NCBI RefSeq assembly: GCF_024347475.1
Contig: NZ_AP025488.1
Coordinates: forward strand, 1,240,001-1,304,000
Direction of reading: 5' to 3'
DNA: 64,000 nucleotides
Origin: Vibrio fortis
GTDB lineage: Bacteria > Pseudomonadota > Gammaproteobacteria > Enterobacterales > Vibrionaceae
The position numbers and the translations under genes were made by a program. This document shows positions 24,804 through 33,956 of the stretch, piece after piece (within the stretch, counting starts at the first letter, position 1; each line of letters starts with the position of its first letter). A model generated the notes under the pieces. The model ran no database searches and was not told where the DNA came from. It worked only from the letters and a program-made list of their open reading frames with translations.

Positions 24804-26525
24804 CTATCCCCTGCGTTGTTCTTTGACTTGATCAATCTTGTTGGTATTGATGGTGTCGCCATCTCGCAACCCTAAGAACTGCTCACACGTTCCCGCTTTC
24901 TCGACGCGCCCTTCTTTTAAGCTAATGACCCAATCCATTTGACGTAAGAAGCCAGGACGATGGGAGATCATCACAACGGTAATGCTGTTCTCTTTACAGT
25001 GCTGCAGGACAATCGCAAGCGCGGTTTCACCTTCCGGATCGAGGTTGGAGTTAGGTTCATCAAGAACCAGAACTTTCGGATTTGAATAGATAGCTCGTGC
25101 AAGCCCGATGCGCTGCTTTTGACCGCCAGACAGTAAGATTCCGCCTTCACCGATGTAGGTGTCATACCCATCTGGTAACGCCATAATCAGCTCATGGATA
25201 CACGCAAGTTTCGCTGCAGAAACAACATCTTCATCGTTACAATCGGAGAAGCGAGATATGTTTTGCTTCACTGTTCCGGCTAGTAATCCTACATGCTGAG
25301 GAAGATAACCAATGTATTGTCCAAATTGGTTCTGATCCCACTTTTCGACGGTTGCACCATCTATCTTAATTTCACCAACGCTTGCTTTGTGTATGCCCAT
25401 TAATAGGCTTGCCAGTGATGATTTACCAGAGCCAGAGTTGCCCATCACTGCAAGTGCGTGGCCCGCTCCTAATTTGAAGTTGATACCCTGTAACGTCGGG
25501 GCTTTTGCTCCTGGAAACTTCAATGAGACATTATTGAATTGAATCTCCCCACGAGGTTTGGGAAGTAAGGTTTTAGCGGAAGGATTGGTCAATGAGGCGC
25601 ATTTTTTTAAGCGACTCCAAGATTGATATGCGCTATACCAAGATTTCCAGCCACTGACAGCACTTTCAAACGGGCTCAATACACGACCAATTAAGATTGA
25701 GCTGGCAATAACGGCACCCAATCCTATCTGTTGTTGCAGAGCCAAATAAACGCCCAGTGTTAACACCACAACTTGTAATAACGTTCTGAAATAGCGGCTC
25801 ACGGCTAACAGCAACCCGACTCGCGCATTAACCAACCATTGTAGGCTTAATACTCTATGATTTTTCTCTTCCCAAACCTTGCCGATATTTTGGCTCATGC
25901 CCATAGCTTTAAGTGTCGGTGCGTTACGTAAAAAGTCGTTAAGCTCCATTGCAACTTTTCCTGTCTCTTCCTGTGCGACACCACTTACTTTGCGTCCACC
26001 GAGCATCATCACGACCGTCAACAGAGAAAACACAACCGCTCCTGTTAAAGCGACAATGCCAATGTAAGGATGTAGAAAAAACAGCAGAAACAGGAACAGT
26101 GGCGTAAAAGGAAGATCAAGGATTGAAGAGGTGGATGGCGAAGCTAGAAAGTTACGCAGCGTGCTCAGATCGTGCAGTGGCTGCTTATCAATACTGTTAG
26201 TCTGAGAAGAGGTAGAGATACTGAGATCCAACAACTGTCCACTGAGTTGAGTGTCTAACTTGAGCGCAGACCGCTGCATGAGCAAGGTGCGAATATATTC
26301 GAGCGCAGACTGAGAGGTCACCAAAAAGAGAGTGATACCGAGCAATGCAAACAGTGTTTCAATACTAGCACTGCTCATTACCCTATCGAACAGTTGTAAA
26401 CTATAGACTGGTACTGCCAACACCAGAAGATTAATGCCCATACTAAAGCCAACGGCAGCCCAAGCCTCTCTCTTCACACTGTGAAAAGGGCTCAGTTTCA
26501 AATCATCCATATTAAGCCAACTCAC
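24804..26525 (-). CDS. Type I secretion ABC transporter, PrtD/LapB-like
   Basis: Five or six transmembrane helices occupy residues about 20-310. The nucleotide-binding domain shows Walker A GNSGSGKSS (about 361-369), Q-loop GYLPQHVGLL, signature LLSGGQKQR (about 461), Walker B VLVLDEP and the H-loop ISHRP. There is no N-terminal C39 peptidase or C39-like domain, matching the shorter PrtD-type exporters of RTX proteins and proteases. At 573 residues the size is standard. First gene of a four-gene minus-strand operon with HlyD-like, zinc-ribbon and coiled-coil genes. The operon faces the RTX gene convergently, so the two are separately transcribed. Confidence 0.94.
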   Translation of the reverse strand: MSWLNMDDLKLSPFHSVKREAWAAVGFSMGINLLVLAVPVYSLQLFDRVMSSASIETLFALLGITLFLVTSQSALEYIRTLLMQRSALKLDTQLSGQLLDLSISTSSQTNSIDKQPLHDLSTLRNFLASPSTSSILDLPFTPLFLFLLFFLHPYIGIVALTGAVVFSLLTVVMMLGGRKVSGVAQEETGKVAMELNDFLRNAPTLKAMGMSQNIGKVWEEKNHRVLSLQWLVNARVGLLLAVSRYFRTLLQVVVLTLGVYLALQQQIGLGAVIASSILIGRVLSPFESAVSGWKSWYSAYQSWSRLKKCASLTNPSAKTLLPKPRGEIQFNNVSLKFPGAKAPTLQGINFKLGAGHALAVMGNSGSGKSSLASLLMGIHKASVGEIKIDGATVEKWDQNQFGQYIGYLPQHVGLLAGTVKQNISRFSDCNDEDVVSAAKLACIHELIMALPDGYDTYIGEGGILLSGGQKQRIGLARAIYSNPKVLVLDEPNSNLDPEGETALAIVLQHCKENSITVVMISHRPGFLRQMDWVISLKEGRVEKAGTCEQFLGLRDGDTINTNKIDQVKEQRRG

Positions 26526-26701
26526 TTAGTTGCATATTATTATACAGTGAGTATAGACAAGAATTGACTTGTTTCAGGAGAATGAAGAATTAATTTAAGA
26601 TTATCTCTTTGTAATTTCTCGATAACTTGGACTATCGCACAACTTTCACAATTTCATGAAGTTAACGATAACCTTGTGTTTAGATTTCTTCATTATCGCT
26701 T

Positions 26702-27337
26702 TTATACCAAATTAAACTGCTCACTAATCTCGTAGCCTGTCGCGACTTCACGATGACTCTCTTTAATGATCCAGTTAATCGGATTTCTCACCCAAGGTTG
26801 CGGGTCTTTGGCTGGAAAGCCGTCACTGACTCGAAGTGCAACCACTTCAAAGCCAAGTGATTCACAAGTTTCGATACAGCGCTGAGCATGCCACGACTGA
26901 GCGATCACAGTGATCTTAGCAAGACCAATATCATTCAACGCTGCTCTCGCAACATCCGTTGTGGTTTGGTAAGCGCTGTTTTGAATGCTCACATGAGGGG
27001 TTACTTTCAAATGAGCCGCGACTTCTTGTTGTACATAACAAGGAGCAAGTGGATTTTCTTGGTGAAATCGCTCCACTTCCTTAGCAAGATGTTGGTTAAC
27101 GTCGTCGCTATCGCCAAATGAAAAAGCAATGACACCTTTAGAATCGGTGACGTCACCACAATTCAATCGCTTGAGCACATTAGAGGATAGATAATCTGCA
27201 ATTCTCTTTTTTGCTGGCTCTTCAATTTGATAACGAGAACTTGAGTAATGGTAGTCAGCAGAGAAATCATTGTGGGAGGCTTGCTGCTCTAGGACAACAA
27301 TGCCTATTTCGTGAAGGAAATCGTAAAATTTGAACAT
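26702..27337 (-). CDS. DUF218-like (SanA/ElyC/YdcF-type) protein
   Basis: The alternating strand-helix pattern and the stretch VIAQSWHAQRCIETCESLGF, preceded by TTTDVARAAL, resemble the conserved core of the SanA/ElyC/YdcF family. That family is linked to envelope polysaccharide or peptidoglycan carrier metabolism. No signal peptide or transmembrane helix is visible in its 211 residues, unlike SanA and ElyC. It stands alone, 176 bases upstream of the T1SS operon on the same strand and divergent from the fourth DUF3131 gene. The family match is by eye and moderate. Confidence 0.5.
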   Translation of the reverse strand: MFKFYDFLHEIGIVVLEQQASHNDFSADYHYSSSRYQIEEPAKKRIADYLSSNVLKRLNCGDVTDSKGVIAFSFGDSDDVNQHLAKEVERFHQENPLAPCYVQQEVAAHLKVTPHVSIQNSAYQTTTDVARAALNDIGLAKITVIAQSWHAQRCIETCESLGFEVVALRVSDGFPAKDPQPWVRNPINWIIKESHREVATGYEISEQFNLV

Positions 27338-27529
27338 AACAATCTTATCCTAACTAAATCCAAATCCATCTAGCCAGTTCTGTCCGTTGTTATGCCTCAA
27401 GTTTAACAGTTAATGTCCATCAACAACAAGATAATTGTTTAAATTATCACCAATCCCTATTCTCACATTTTTTAAAATTTACACTCTGTTAAACAATAAG
27501 TTGTATTATCATTACGTTAGACAAACATT

Positions 27530-28963
27530 ATGAGTCAGATTGCATTGACACAACTTCTCCACACACATCACCAATATAAGGCGCTTTTTTTAAGTCTTGT
27601 GACCTTTTTTACCTCTTTCGCTAGCTATGGTGATGAAGAGGTAAGCTTTTATGGTCAAAGAGGTGTCACGACTGTGGAAGAAGGAGAGCAAGCCGGATCT
27701 GCAACATCACCTAAGACTCAATACTATCGAAGAGTGATTGCGCCACCGATTGTCGAGGAGCAACAAGAGCTCATTTCAACAGCCCCAGCAATTAAAGACG
27801 CGCCAATAAATCATCATCAATCGACGGCTTTAAAAGAGATAGCTCCCATTCCGCTGAGTCGAAATGAACTGTTACTGGCAAAAAAAGCTGAGTATTACAT
27901 TCAGCGAAATTTCCACAAAGAGACCGGACTCTGGAATTCGGTTCAAGGTTATAGCCATACGACCATGTGGGATGTGGCCAGTGGAATAGCTGCGACACTC
28001 GCATTAGAAGCGCTCGGCATGAAAGAGACCGAGCAAGTACATTATGAACTAGAGAAAACACTCTCTACTCTAAGCTCATTCCCACTCTATAAAGACACGC
28101 TACCTAATCGTGAATACAGTACCAAAACTGGTTTTCCCTCTGGCCGATTAAGTGAAACCAAGAGCAACGGTAATGGTTGGTCTGCATTGGACATAGGTCG
28201 GCTTTTGATATGGCTAAAGATTTTGGAGCAACAGCACCCGGAATTATCGCCAAGCGTACAAAAGATAGTTACCCAGTGGGATCTTAGCCGTGCCGTTCAT
28301 AATGGCACTCTATATGGCGCCAAACTCCATAAGAATCGAGAACATTACCGACAAGAGGGAAGAAATGGCTATCTCCAATATGCCGCTGAAGGTTTCAAAA
28401 TGTATGGGTATGACTTGCCCTTTCCTGATTTAAATGACTACCTAGAAACTATTGAAATTGATGGTATTGATATTCAAATAGACTCTCGCAACGTTCCTTT
28501 TCTCACCAGCGACCCTTATGTTCTTGCGAGTATTGAATATCAAAGCGATGCAAGTTGGAGCCAGCTAGTCCCATTTTATGAGCTCCATAAGCAAAAATGG
28601 AAAGATACCGGCATCATCAGTGCATACGCAGAAGACGCCATGAGCAAGAATCCATGGTTTGCTTATAACAACATCTATTATTATGGCAAGGCTTGGACAA
28701 GCGTTAGCCCATCAGGAAAAACCATTGAAAACCCACAAGTTCTTAGCAATAAAGTCGGTTTTGGTTTTAGTGTCCTCTTTGAAGATGAGTTTAGTGATCA
28801 GTTGTATCAGGAAGTGCTAGACAGCAGTTTAAAATTTCGAAGTATTCCAGCAGGGAAATACACCAATGGAGGAATAAATTCATCGTTAAACATCAACACT
28901 AATTCCCTCATTTTGGTAGGGCTTTGGTACAAGTCGAAAGGTCGCACGCCCATCCTAAATTAA
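27530..28963 (+). CDS. Fourth DUF3131 protein, secreted
   Basis: An N-terminal hydrophobic stretch (LFLSLVTFFTSFASYG) ends near residue 35 without a lipobox, suggesting a soluble periplasmic protein. About 80 residues of variable linker precede the DUF3131 domain: AEYYIQRNFHKETGLWNSV, YSHTTMWDVASGIAATLAL, LPNREYSTKTG, GWSALDIGRLLIWLKIL, RQEGRNGYLQYAAEG and KNPWFAYNNIYYYGKAW. It diverges from the three operon copies; GYEEYA becomes GYLQYA. It is not in an operon and its terminator is not obvious. The long AT-rich upstream region (27338-27529) must hold its promoter. Function unknown, but its presence beside the RTX/T1SS genes ties that area to the polysaccharide operon. Confidence 0.82.
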   Translation: MSQIALTQLLHTHHQYKALFLSLVTFFTSFASYGDEEVSFYGQRGVTTVEEGEQAGSATSPKTQYYRRVIAPPIVEEQQELISTAPAIKDAPINHHQSTALKEIAPIPLSRNELLLAKKAEYYIQRNFHKETGLWNSVQGYSHTTMWDVASGIAATLALEALGMKETEQVHYELEKTLSTLSSFPLYKDTLPNREYSTKTGFPSGRLSETKSNGNGWSALDIGRLLIWLKILEQQHPELSPSVQKIVTQWDLSRAVHNGTLYGAKLHKNREHYRQEGRNGYLQYAAEGFKMYGYDLPFPDLNDYLETIEIDGIDIQIDSRNVPFLTSDPYVLASIEYQSDASWSQLVPFYELHKQKWKDTGIISAYAEDAMSKNPWFAYNNIYYYGKAWTSVSPSGKTIENPQVLSNKVGFGFSVLFEDEFSDQLYQEVLDSSLKFRSIPAGKYTNGGINSSLNINTNSLILVGLWYKSKGRTPILN

Positions 28964-29079
28964 TACCTTCTTCAAATAGTTACCTGTCCCACACTTCATT
29001 CAAATTTCATCAAATAAAATTTCCAATTTGGCCAGTTTATCCTACTGTTTGAATATGCGTGTAGTTGGATGGAACCTAT

Positions 29080-32000
29080 ATGTCTACAAAAACAATATGG
29101 AATAACTTGTCAGTCAAACACAAACTCTTCGGCTTAGTACTACTTCCTATCTTCTTGCTGCTGTTCCTGGCAGGTAGACAAGCACTATTCTTAACTGAAC
29201 AGTTACATGACTTTGAACGAACTAATAAGTTAGCTGTTTATTTGCAAGATATATCAATACTTTACAGGAGCACACTCGCTCCCGACCCTACCAGTTTTGT
29301 GGCTCAAAGCGCTCAAGCAAAAGAGGAGCTCAAGACCCTCTCTCCGATCATATTCCGTGAGCAATCGAATGAGGTAAACCAGCTGCTTTCTGACTTTAGC
29401 GAAGCAACATTATCGACCATGGAAGCAACCGACAGCTTTGATAAGCTGGACGCGATCGAGTGGCAAAGTGACCTCTACAAGCAACTTTTGTTATCCATCG
29501 AGCGCGTACCTTTTGAAGTCACTAAACGTGAGATCCAACAACACTTGAACGCGCTCCAACAGTTGGAGTGGCTCTCATTTTGGTCGAATGAAGAGTTTAA
29601 GCTAAGTACCTCGCTGATCGACATTTTTCAAAACCACCAAGAATATGACCCTGAATTAGCCGAACAGATACAAACATTAAGTGAAAGACAACAGTTGTTC
29701 TTAGAACGTTTCATTACTCTCAATGCCAATGAAAACCAAGTGGCACAAATGGTAGAAGTGTTCCGCAACGAGGTTTTCATTCAAAGTCAGGATATTAGAA
29801 GCGCCCTATTAAGCTCGGAAGCTATCAGTCAATTGTCGCCAGAAGAGATAAGTACTGGTTTGATCGCGATGAGCGCTAGACTGAATCTACTCCAAGATTT
29901 ATCAAACATCATTAAACGAGAGTTCCAAAATGAAGTAGAACTCGCGATCAGCAACGCACAGATGCAAAGAACCCTATTTATAGGATTAGTAACACTACTC
30001 GCTGCAGTTGTGATGGGGCTGACTATCAGCTTAGCTCGACAAGTGACAAACAACTTAGGTCTAATTCTGAGTTTCCTTAAGAGTGAAAACGAGCGTGAGC
30101 GCCCTTCCTTGGAGAAACTTGTTCAGGGTAAAGATGAATTAAGTTTGTTTGCCCAACAAGTTGAAAGACTCACCATTGAACGAGAACACGCAAAAGAGAA
30201 ACTAACATTAGCTAAAGAGGACGCAGAAAAAGCGAAAGACGATGCCATTCAGGCGAGTAAAGCGAAAAGTAGTTTTCTGGCCAATATGTCCCATGAAATC
30301 CGAACGCCACTTAACGGGGTCATTGGTATTTCTGAGATCTTATCCGATACTCAGCTTACACCGACACAACGAGATTATGTCGACACCATTGACACTTCGT
30401 CGCACCTACTCCTTAGCCTTATTAATGACATTCTCGATTTCTCAAAAATCGAATCGGGAATGCTACTTATAAGTCCTCACTCGGCCTCAATCCGTGAATC
30501 GATTTATGACATTGCTTCGATTGTTGCCCCGAAGGCTAAAGAGCAAAAAATAGAACTCAACGTTCATATCAGCGCAAACACGCCAAGTCGTGTCATGATC
30601 GATGACCACCGCTTAAGACAAGTGTTGATGAATTTTATGTCTAATGCGGTGAAATTTACTACTGAGGGTTCAGTTACTCTATCCATTGATACCCTGAACG
30701 ACAGTAGTTCGAGTATCGTAAATGACGATGACGCAACCCAAAGTCGCAGCGTAAAAGTACGCTTCTCTGTTCGCGATACTGGTATAGGTATCGATGAGAA
30801 ACAACAGAAACAGATATTTGAACCCTTTGCTCAAGAAGATGATTCTACTACCCGTCAATTTGGCGGTACGGGACTTGGCTTAGCAATTAGTACCCAGTTA
30901 GTCGAGTTGATGGGTGGAAAGATCCAGCTTGATTCAGTGAAAGGGGAAGGCAGTTGCTTCTATTTTGATCTTGAACTGCCCGTTGACGTGGATGCAGCTA
31001 AACCGAGCACTGCCACTTCCAACATTATCTTGATTAGCAGCAATCAAGATCTTACGCAGCGAATTAAGCAAGAATTGGAGTTCTATTCACTCACTCTATC
31101 CAAATCATCAAACACACCGAATGAGCTCCCAAGCCTACTCGATACTGTAGATAACACTAAGCCGACAACCATTATCTTTGGTGAAGAGCCCCACCTTCAG
31201 GCCAGCGATTATGCGAAACAACTAGACGATGCGAGCGGTAAGGGAGCGAAGGTCTGTCTTATTCGTTCGTTTTTGAGTGAACCTGTTGACCTTGGCCCAA
31301 GTATCACTGCTCAAGTTTCACAGCCACTACTCGGTCTAAGATTAATCAAAGCTCTAGAACATTGTGATAACCAAGGACAAGCTGAACGCTCTGAGAATCG
31401 CATATTGAAGCAGTGTGCTTCACAGGTAATCTTGATTGTTGAAGATAATAAAATAAATCAAAAGATTGCAGGGCTGCATGTCGGAAAAAGCGGCTACACG
31501 TTTGAGTTTGCCAACAATGGCCAAGAAGCCGTTAATATGTATACCAGTAATCCAAATTACGCCGCTATTTTAATGGACTGTATGATGCCGGTTATGGATG
31601 GCTTCGAAGCGACTGCCAATATACGAAGAATCGAACAAGAGATTAACTCTCCACGCCGTATACCAATCATCGCACTCACGGCCAGTGTTATCGATGACGA
31701 TATTCAACGATGTTTCGACGTAGGCATGGATGACTATATTCCCAAGCCGTTTAAGTTTGAAATGTTAAAAGAGAAAGTCATTTCAGCGATTCAAGCAAGT
31801 AGCCCTATCTTACAAGCTCAGCAATCCAAACCTGAAGAGCAGATCGCGACAGTAACACCTATCAATAGTGTGAAAGAGCCTCAGCAAACTGAGCCACACG
31901 TTTCAGTACCGCAACCTTCAGTACCGCAACCTTCAGTACCAAGAGCTTCAGCGCCAAAAGAAGAGGTAGAGAGCATTGTCGCTAAATCAGAAAAGATTCT

Positions 32001-32361
32001 GTTGGTTGAAGACAATCGCGTAAATCAAAAAGTCGCATCTGTGATGCTCAAAAAGGCCGGATACTCCTATGAGATCGCTGACAATGGGCAAATAGCTGTT
32101 GATATGTATCGAAAAGACAATAGCTACGATGTGATTTTGATGGATTGCATGATGCCAGTGAAAGATGGGTTTGCTGCAACTCGAGAGATTCGTGAACATG
32201 AACAGAGCTTCGGCCTGAACAAAACGCCGATTATCGCCCTCACCGCAAGTGTCATCGATGATGATATCCAAAAATGTTACGACTCAGGTATGGATGGTTA
32301 CGTCGCTAAACCCGTTCGAAAAGACAAACTGTTTCACCAGATTGAAAGTGCCACGAATTAG
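29080..32361 (+). CDS. Hybrid histidine kinase with two tandem receiver domains
   Basis: The ATG at 29080 is preferred; a TTG at 29065 lacks support. TM1 (about 18-38) and TM2 (about 308-328) enclose a 270-residue helical periplasmic sensor. A HisKA domain follows with SHEIRTPLNG (H405), then HATPase with LRQVLMNFMSNAVKF and GTGLGLAIS. Two receivers come next with D833 and D1022, both in LMDCMMP. The receivers are close relatives, including an identical ALTASVIDDDIQ block, so the second arose by duplication. They are joined by a Pro/Ser/Gln linker with a 15-base DNA repeat. There is no Hpt domain, so an external one is needed to pass phosphate on. It is followed at 9 bases by a PstS-like protein and then a porin, in one operon. 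Confidence 0.92.
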   Translation: MSTKTIWNNLSVKHKLFGLVLLPIFLLLFLAGRQALFLTEQLHDFERTNKLAVYLQDISILYRSTLAPDPTSFVAQSAQAKEELKTLSPIIFREQSNEVNQLLSDFSEATLSTMEATDSFDKLDAIEWQSDLYKQLLLSIERVPFEVTKREIQQHLNALQQLEWLSFWSNEEFKLSTSLIDIFQNHQEYDPELAEQIQTLSERQQLFLERFITLNANENQVAQMVEVFRNEVFIQSQDIRSALLSSEAISQLSPEEISTGLIAMSARLNLLQDLSNIIKREFQNEVELAISNAQMQRTLFIGLVTLLAAVVMGLTISLARQVTNNLGLILSFLKSENERERPSLEKLVQGKDELSLFAQQVERLTIEREHAKEKLTLAKEDAEKAKDDAIQASKAKSSFLANMSHEIRTPLNGVIGISEILSDTQLTPTQRDYVDTIDTSSHLLLSLINDILDFSKIESGMLLISPHSASIRESIYDIASIVAPKAKEQKIELNVHISANTPSRVMIDDHRLRQVLMNFMSNAVKFTTEGSVTLSIDTLNDSSSSIVNDDDATQSRSVKVRFSVRDTGIGIDEKQQKQIFEPFAQEDDSTTRQFGGTGLGLAISTQLVELMGGKIQLDSVKGEGSCFYFDLELPVDVDAAKPSTATSNIILISSNQDLTQRIKQELEFYSLTLSKSSNTPNELPSLLDTVDNTKPTTIIFGEEPHLQASDYAKQLDDASGKGAKVCLIRSFLSEPVDLGPSITAQVSQPLLGLRLIKALEHCDNQGQAERSENRILKQCASQVILIVEDNKINQKIAGLHVGKSGYTFEFANNGQEAVNMYTSNPNYAAILMDCMMPVMDGFEATANIRRIEQEINSPRRIPIIALTASVIDDDIQRCFDVGMDDYIPKPFKFEMLKEKVISAIQASSPILQAQQSKPEEQIATVTPINSVKEPQQTEPHVSVPQPSVPQPSVPRASAPKEEVESIVAKSEKILLVEDNRVNQKVASVMLKKAGYSYEIADNGQIAVDMYRKDNSYDVILMDCMMPVKDGFAATREIREHEQSFGLNKTPIIALTASVIDDDIQKCYDSGMDGYVAKPVRKDKLFHQIESATN
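31902..31946 (+). repeat. 15-bp tandem repeat in the kinase linker
   Basis: The unit TTCAGTACCGCAACC occurs twice in direct succession and a third, degenerate copy follows. It codes a VPQPS-like repeat in the flexible linker between the two receiver domains. Copy number may vary between strains. Confidence 0.75.
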
Positions 32362-32370
32362 GAGTATCCA

Positions 32371-32847
32371 ATGGACTGGCGAAATACACTTACCCAACTT
32401 CAACATAGAACAATCAAACCTGTTGCTCTTGGCCTATTTGGTTGTTTGTTATTAATGAATCCCGCTCATGCCGTAGGCGAATACGCCATTTTTTCACTTG
32501 ATTCTGAGTTTCAAGAGATAACGATAAACAAAGCAAGGAAACTCTACAGGGGTAAAACCAAACGCTTGAACGGCAAACGCGTAGAGCTTTCTGACTGGCC
32601 AGCCAATACCAGTGAAAGACAAGATTTCTATCAACTGCTGTTAGGCAAAAACACCGCACAGATGAATGCACATTGGGCAAGCCTCTCATTCTCCGGTAAG
32701 GCAAGACACCCGAAAGAGATTAAGGCCCCAAACCCTGAGAATCTCATTAATTGGTTAAACGACAAGCCTAACCGCATCGGTTACGCGCCATTAGATTCCC
32801 TCCCTCAAAACGCCAATGTGCTCTACGTAATTAGCGCGGAGAAATAA
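32371..32847 (+). CDS. PstS-like periplasmic protein, short form
   Basis: An N-terminal hydrophobic segment (about residues 17-34, ending PAHA) acts as signal peptide. The mature 120 residues resemble the second half of phosphate-binding proteins: LYRGKTKRLNGKRVELSD, ARHPKEIKAPNPENLINWLN and the end IGYAPLDSLPQNANVLYVI. At 158 residues it is far shorter than true PstS. Such short proteins are common in marine gammaproteobacteria next to sensor kinases. It is placed between the hybrid kinase (9 bases) and the porin (2 bases). A ligand-presenting role for the kinase is inferred. Confidence 0.72.
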   Translation: MDWRNTLTQLQHRTIKPVALGLFGCLLLMNPAHAVGEYAIFSLDSEFQEITINKARKLYRGKTKRLNGKRVELSDWPANTSERQDFYQLLLGKNTAQMNAHWASLSFSGKARHPKEIKAPNPENLINWLNDKPNRIGYAPLDSLPQNANVLYVISAEK

Positions 32848-32849
32848 CG

Positions 32850-33899
32850 ATGAAAAAAATAGTAACGTCAGTATTAGGTTGTGCTCTCGCCTCTCCTGCT
32901 TTTGCGGTTATCGAGCTCACAGACAGCTTGTCTTTAAGTGGCTTTGGCTCAACATCATGGGCAAGATCAGATAACGATACCCTTTTAATGATCAATCGCG
33001 GCTTTACAGACGAAAACTGCTACGACTGTGACACAACATTCGGTCTTCAACTCGATTATTACCTTAATGCGTTAAGAGCGTCCGTTCAGGTGGTCAAGCG
33101 ACCACAAGACGACTGGAGTGATCCTGCATTAGAGTGGGCTTACATTGGTTACGAATACAACGATTTTGATTTCAGTGTAGGTCGATTGCGCCTGCCTCTG
33201 TTCCTAGCATCGGAATACTATTACGTTGGACAAGCCTACATGACGGCTAGGCCACCCACTGAGGTATACAACAGTATTCTCGGGATAACCGCCTTTAATG
33301 GTGCTAAGGTTTCTTGGAACTATGAACTGACCGATGAAGCTAGCCTTCAATTAACGCCTTTTTACGGCATCAAAGACGAAAACGAGGTTGAATTTGATAG
33401 CACGACCGATATCAAATTTACGACCAATCGAATGTTTGGTATCAACATGGTGATCAGCGGAGAAGATTACCGGTGGAATGCTGCGTTCCTCGACTCTAAC
33501 TTCGACCAAAAGCTGACGATTGCTGGTATCGGGCCTCTACCAACAAGTGAAAATCAACATATTCAGCTGTGGTCACTAGGTGCTGAATACGAATTTGGAA
33601 GTGCGGTTGTTGCAGCAGAGGCGCAAACCAATGACTTTTCATCATCGTTCTATACCAGCTTTGGTTACCACTTAGGTTTATTTACGCCTTATGCGGTTTA
33701 TGGTGCGCAGTTTAATGATCATGAGCACCTGTCAGGCAACAGCTACACCTTAGGTGTCGATTACGATGTACTGCCAAACGTATCACTCAATGGTGAGGTA
33801 CAGTATTTTGAAGCACGCAGAGGCTCAGGTGCCTTTATTGACATCCCAACTGACGATGATGCAATGCTGTATACCATCATGCTCAATTTTGTTTTCTAA
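32850..33899 (+). CDS. Porin-like outer-membrane protein
   Basis: A signal peptide (KKIVTSVLGCALASPAFA) precedes 330 residues of alternating strands: SLSLSGFGSTSWA, LEWAYIGYEY, FSVGRLRLPLFLASEYYYVG, and a C-terminal YTIMLNFVF ending in Phe. These traits fit a 14-16-strand barrel of the type found beside PstS-like proteins. Two cysteines in ENCYDCD near residue 57 may form a disulfide in an extracellular loop. It is the third gene of the hybrid kinase operon, separated by two bases from the PstS-like gene. Substrate unknown. Confidence 0.75.
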   Translation: MKKIVTSVLGCALASPAFAVIELTDSLSLSGFGSTSWARSDNDTLLMINRGFTDENCYDCDTTFGLQLDYYLNALRASVQVVKRPQDDWSDPALEWAYIGYEYNDFDFSVGRLRLPLFLASEYYYVGQAYMTARPPTEVYNSILGITAFNGAKVSWNYELTDEASLQLTPFYGIKDENEVEFDSTTDIKFTTNRMFGINMVISGEDYRWNAAFLDSNFDQKLTIAGIGPLPTSENQHIQLWSLGAEYEFGSAVVAAEAQTNDFSSSFYTSFGYHLGLFTPYAVYGAQFNDHEHLSGNSYTLGVDYDVLPNVSLNGEVQYFEARRGSGAFIDIPTDDDAMLYTIMLNFVF

Positions 33900-33920
33900 C
33901 CCTGTGAATCAATGGATACT

Positions 33921-33951
33921 AAAAGAGCTCAACCAAGTTGAGCTCTTTTTA
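33921..33951. terminator. Bidirectional terminator between convergent genes
   Basis: AAAAGAGCTCAAC (33921-33933) pairs perfectly with 33937-33949 around a three-base loop, with A and T runs on either side. It serves the porin gene on the plus strand and the HEAT/TPR gene on the minus strand. Confidence 0.85.
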
Positions 33952-33956
33952 TTCGT

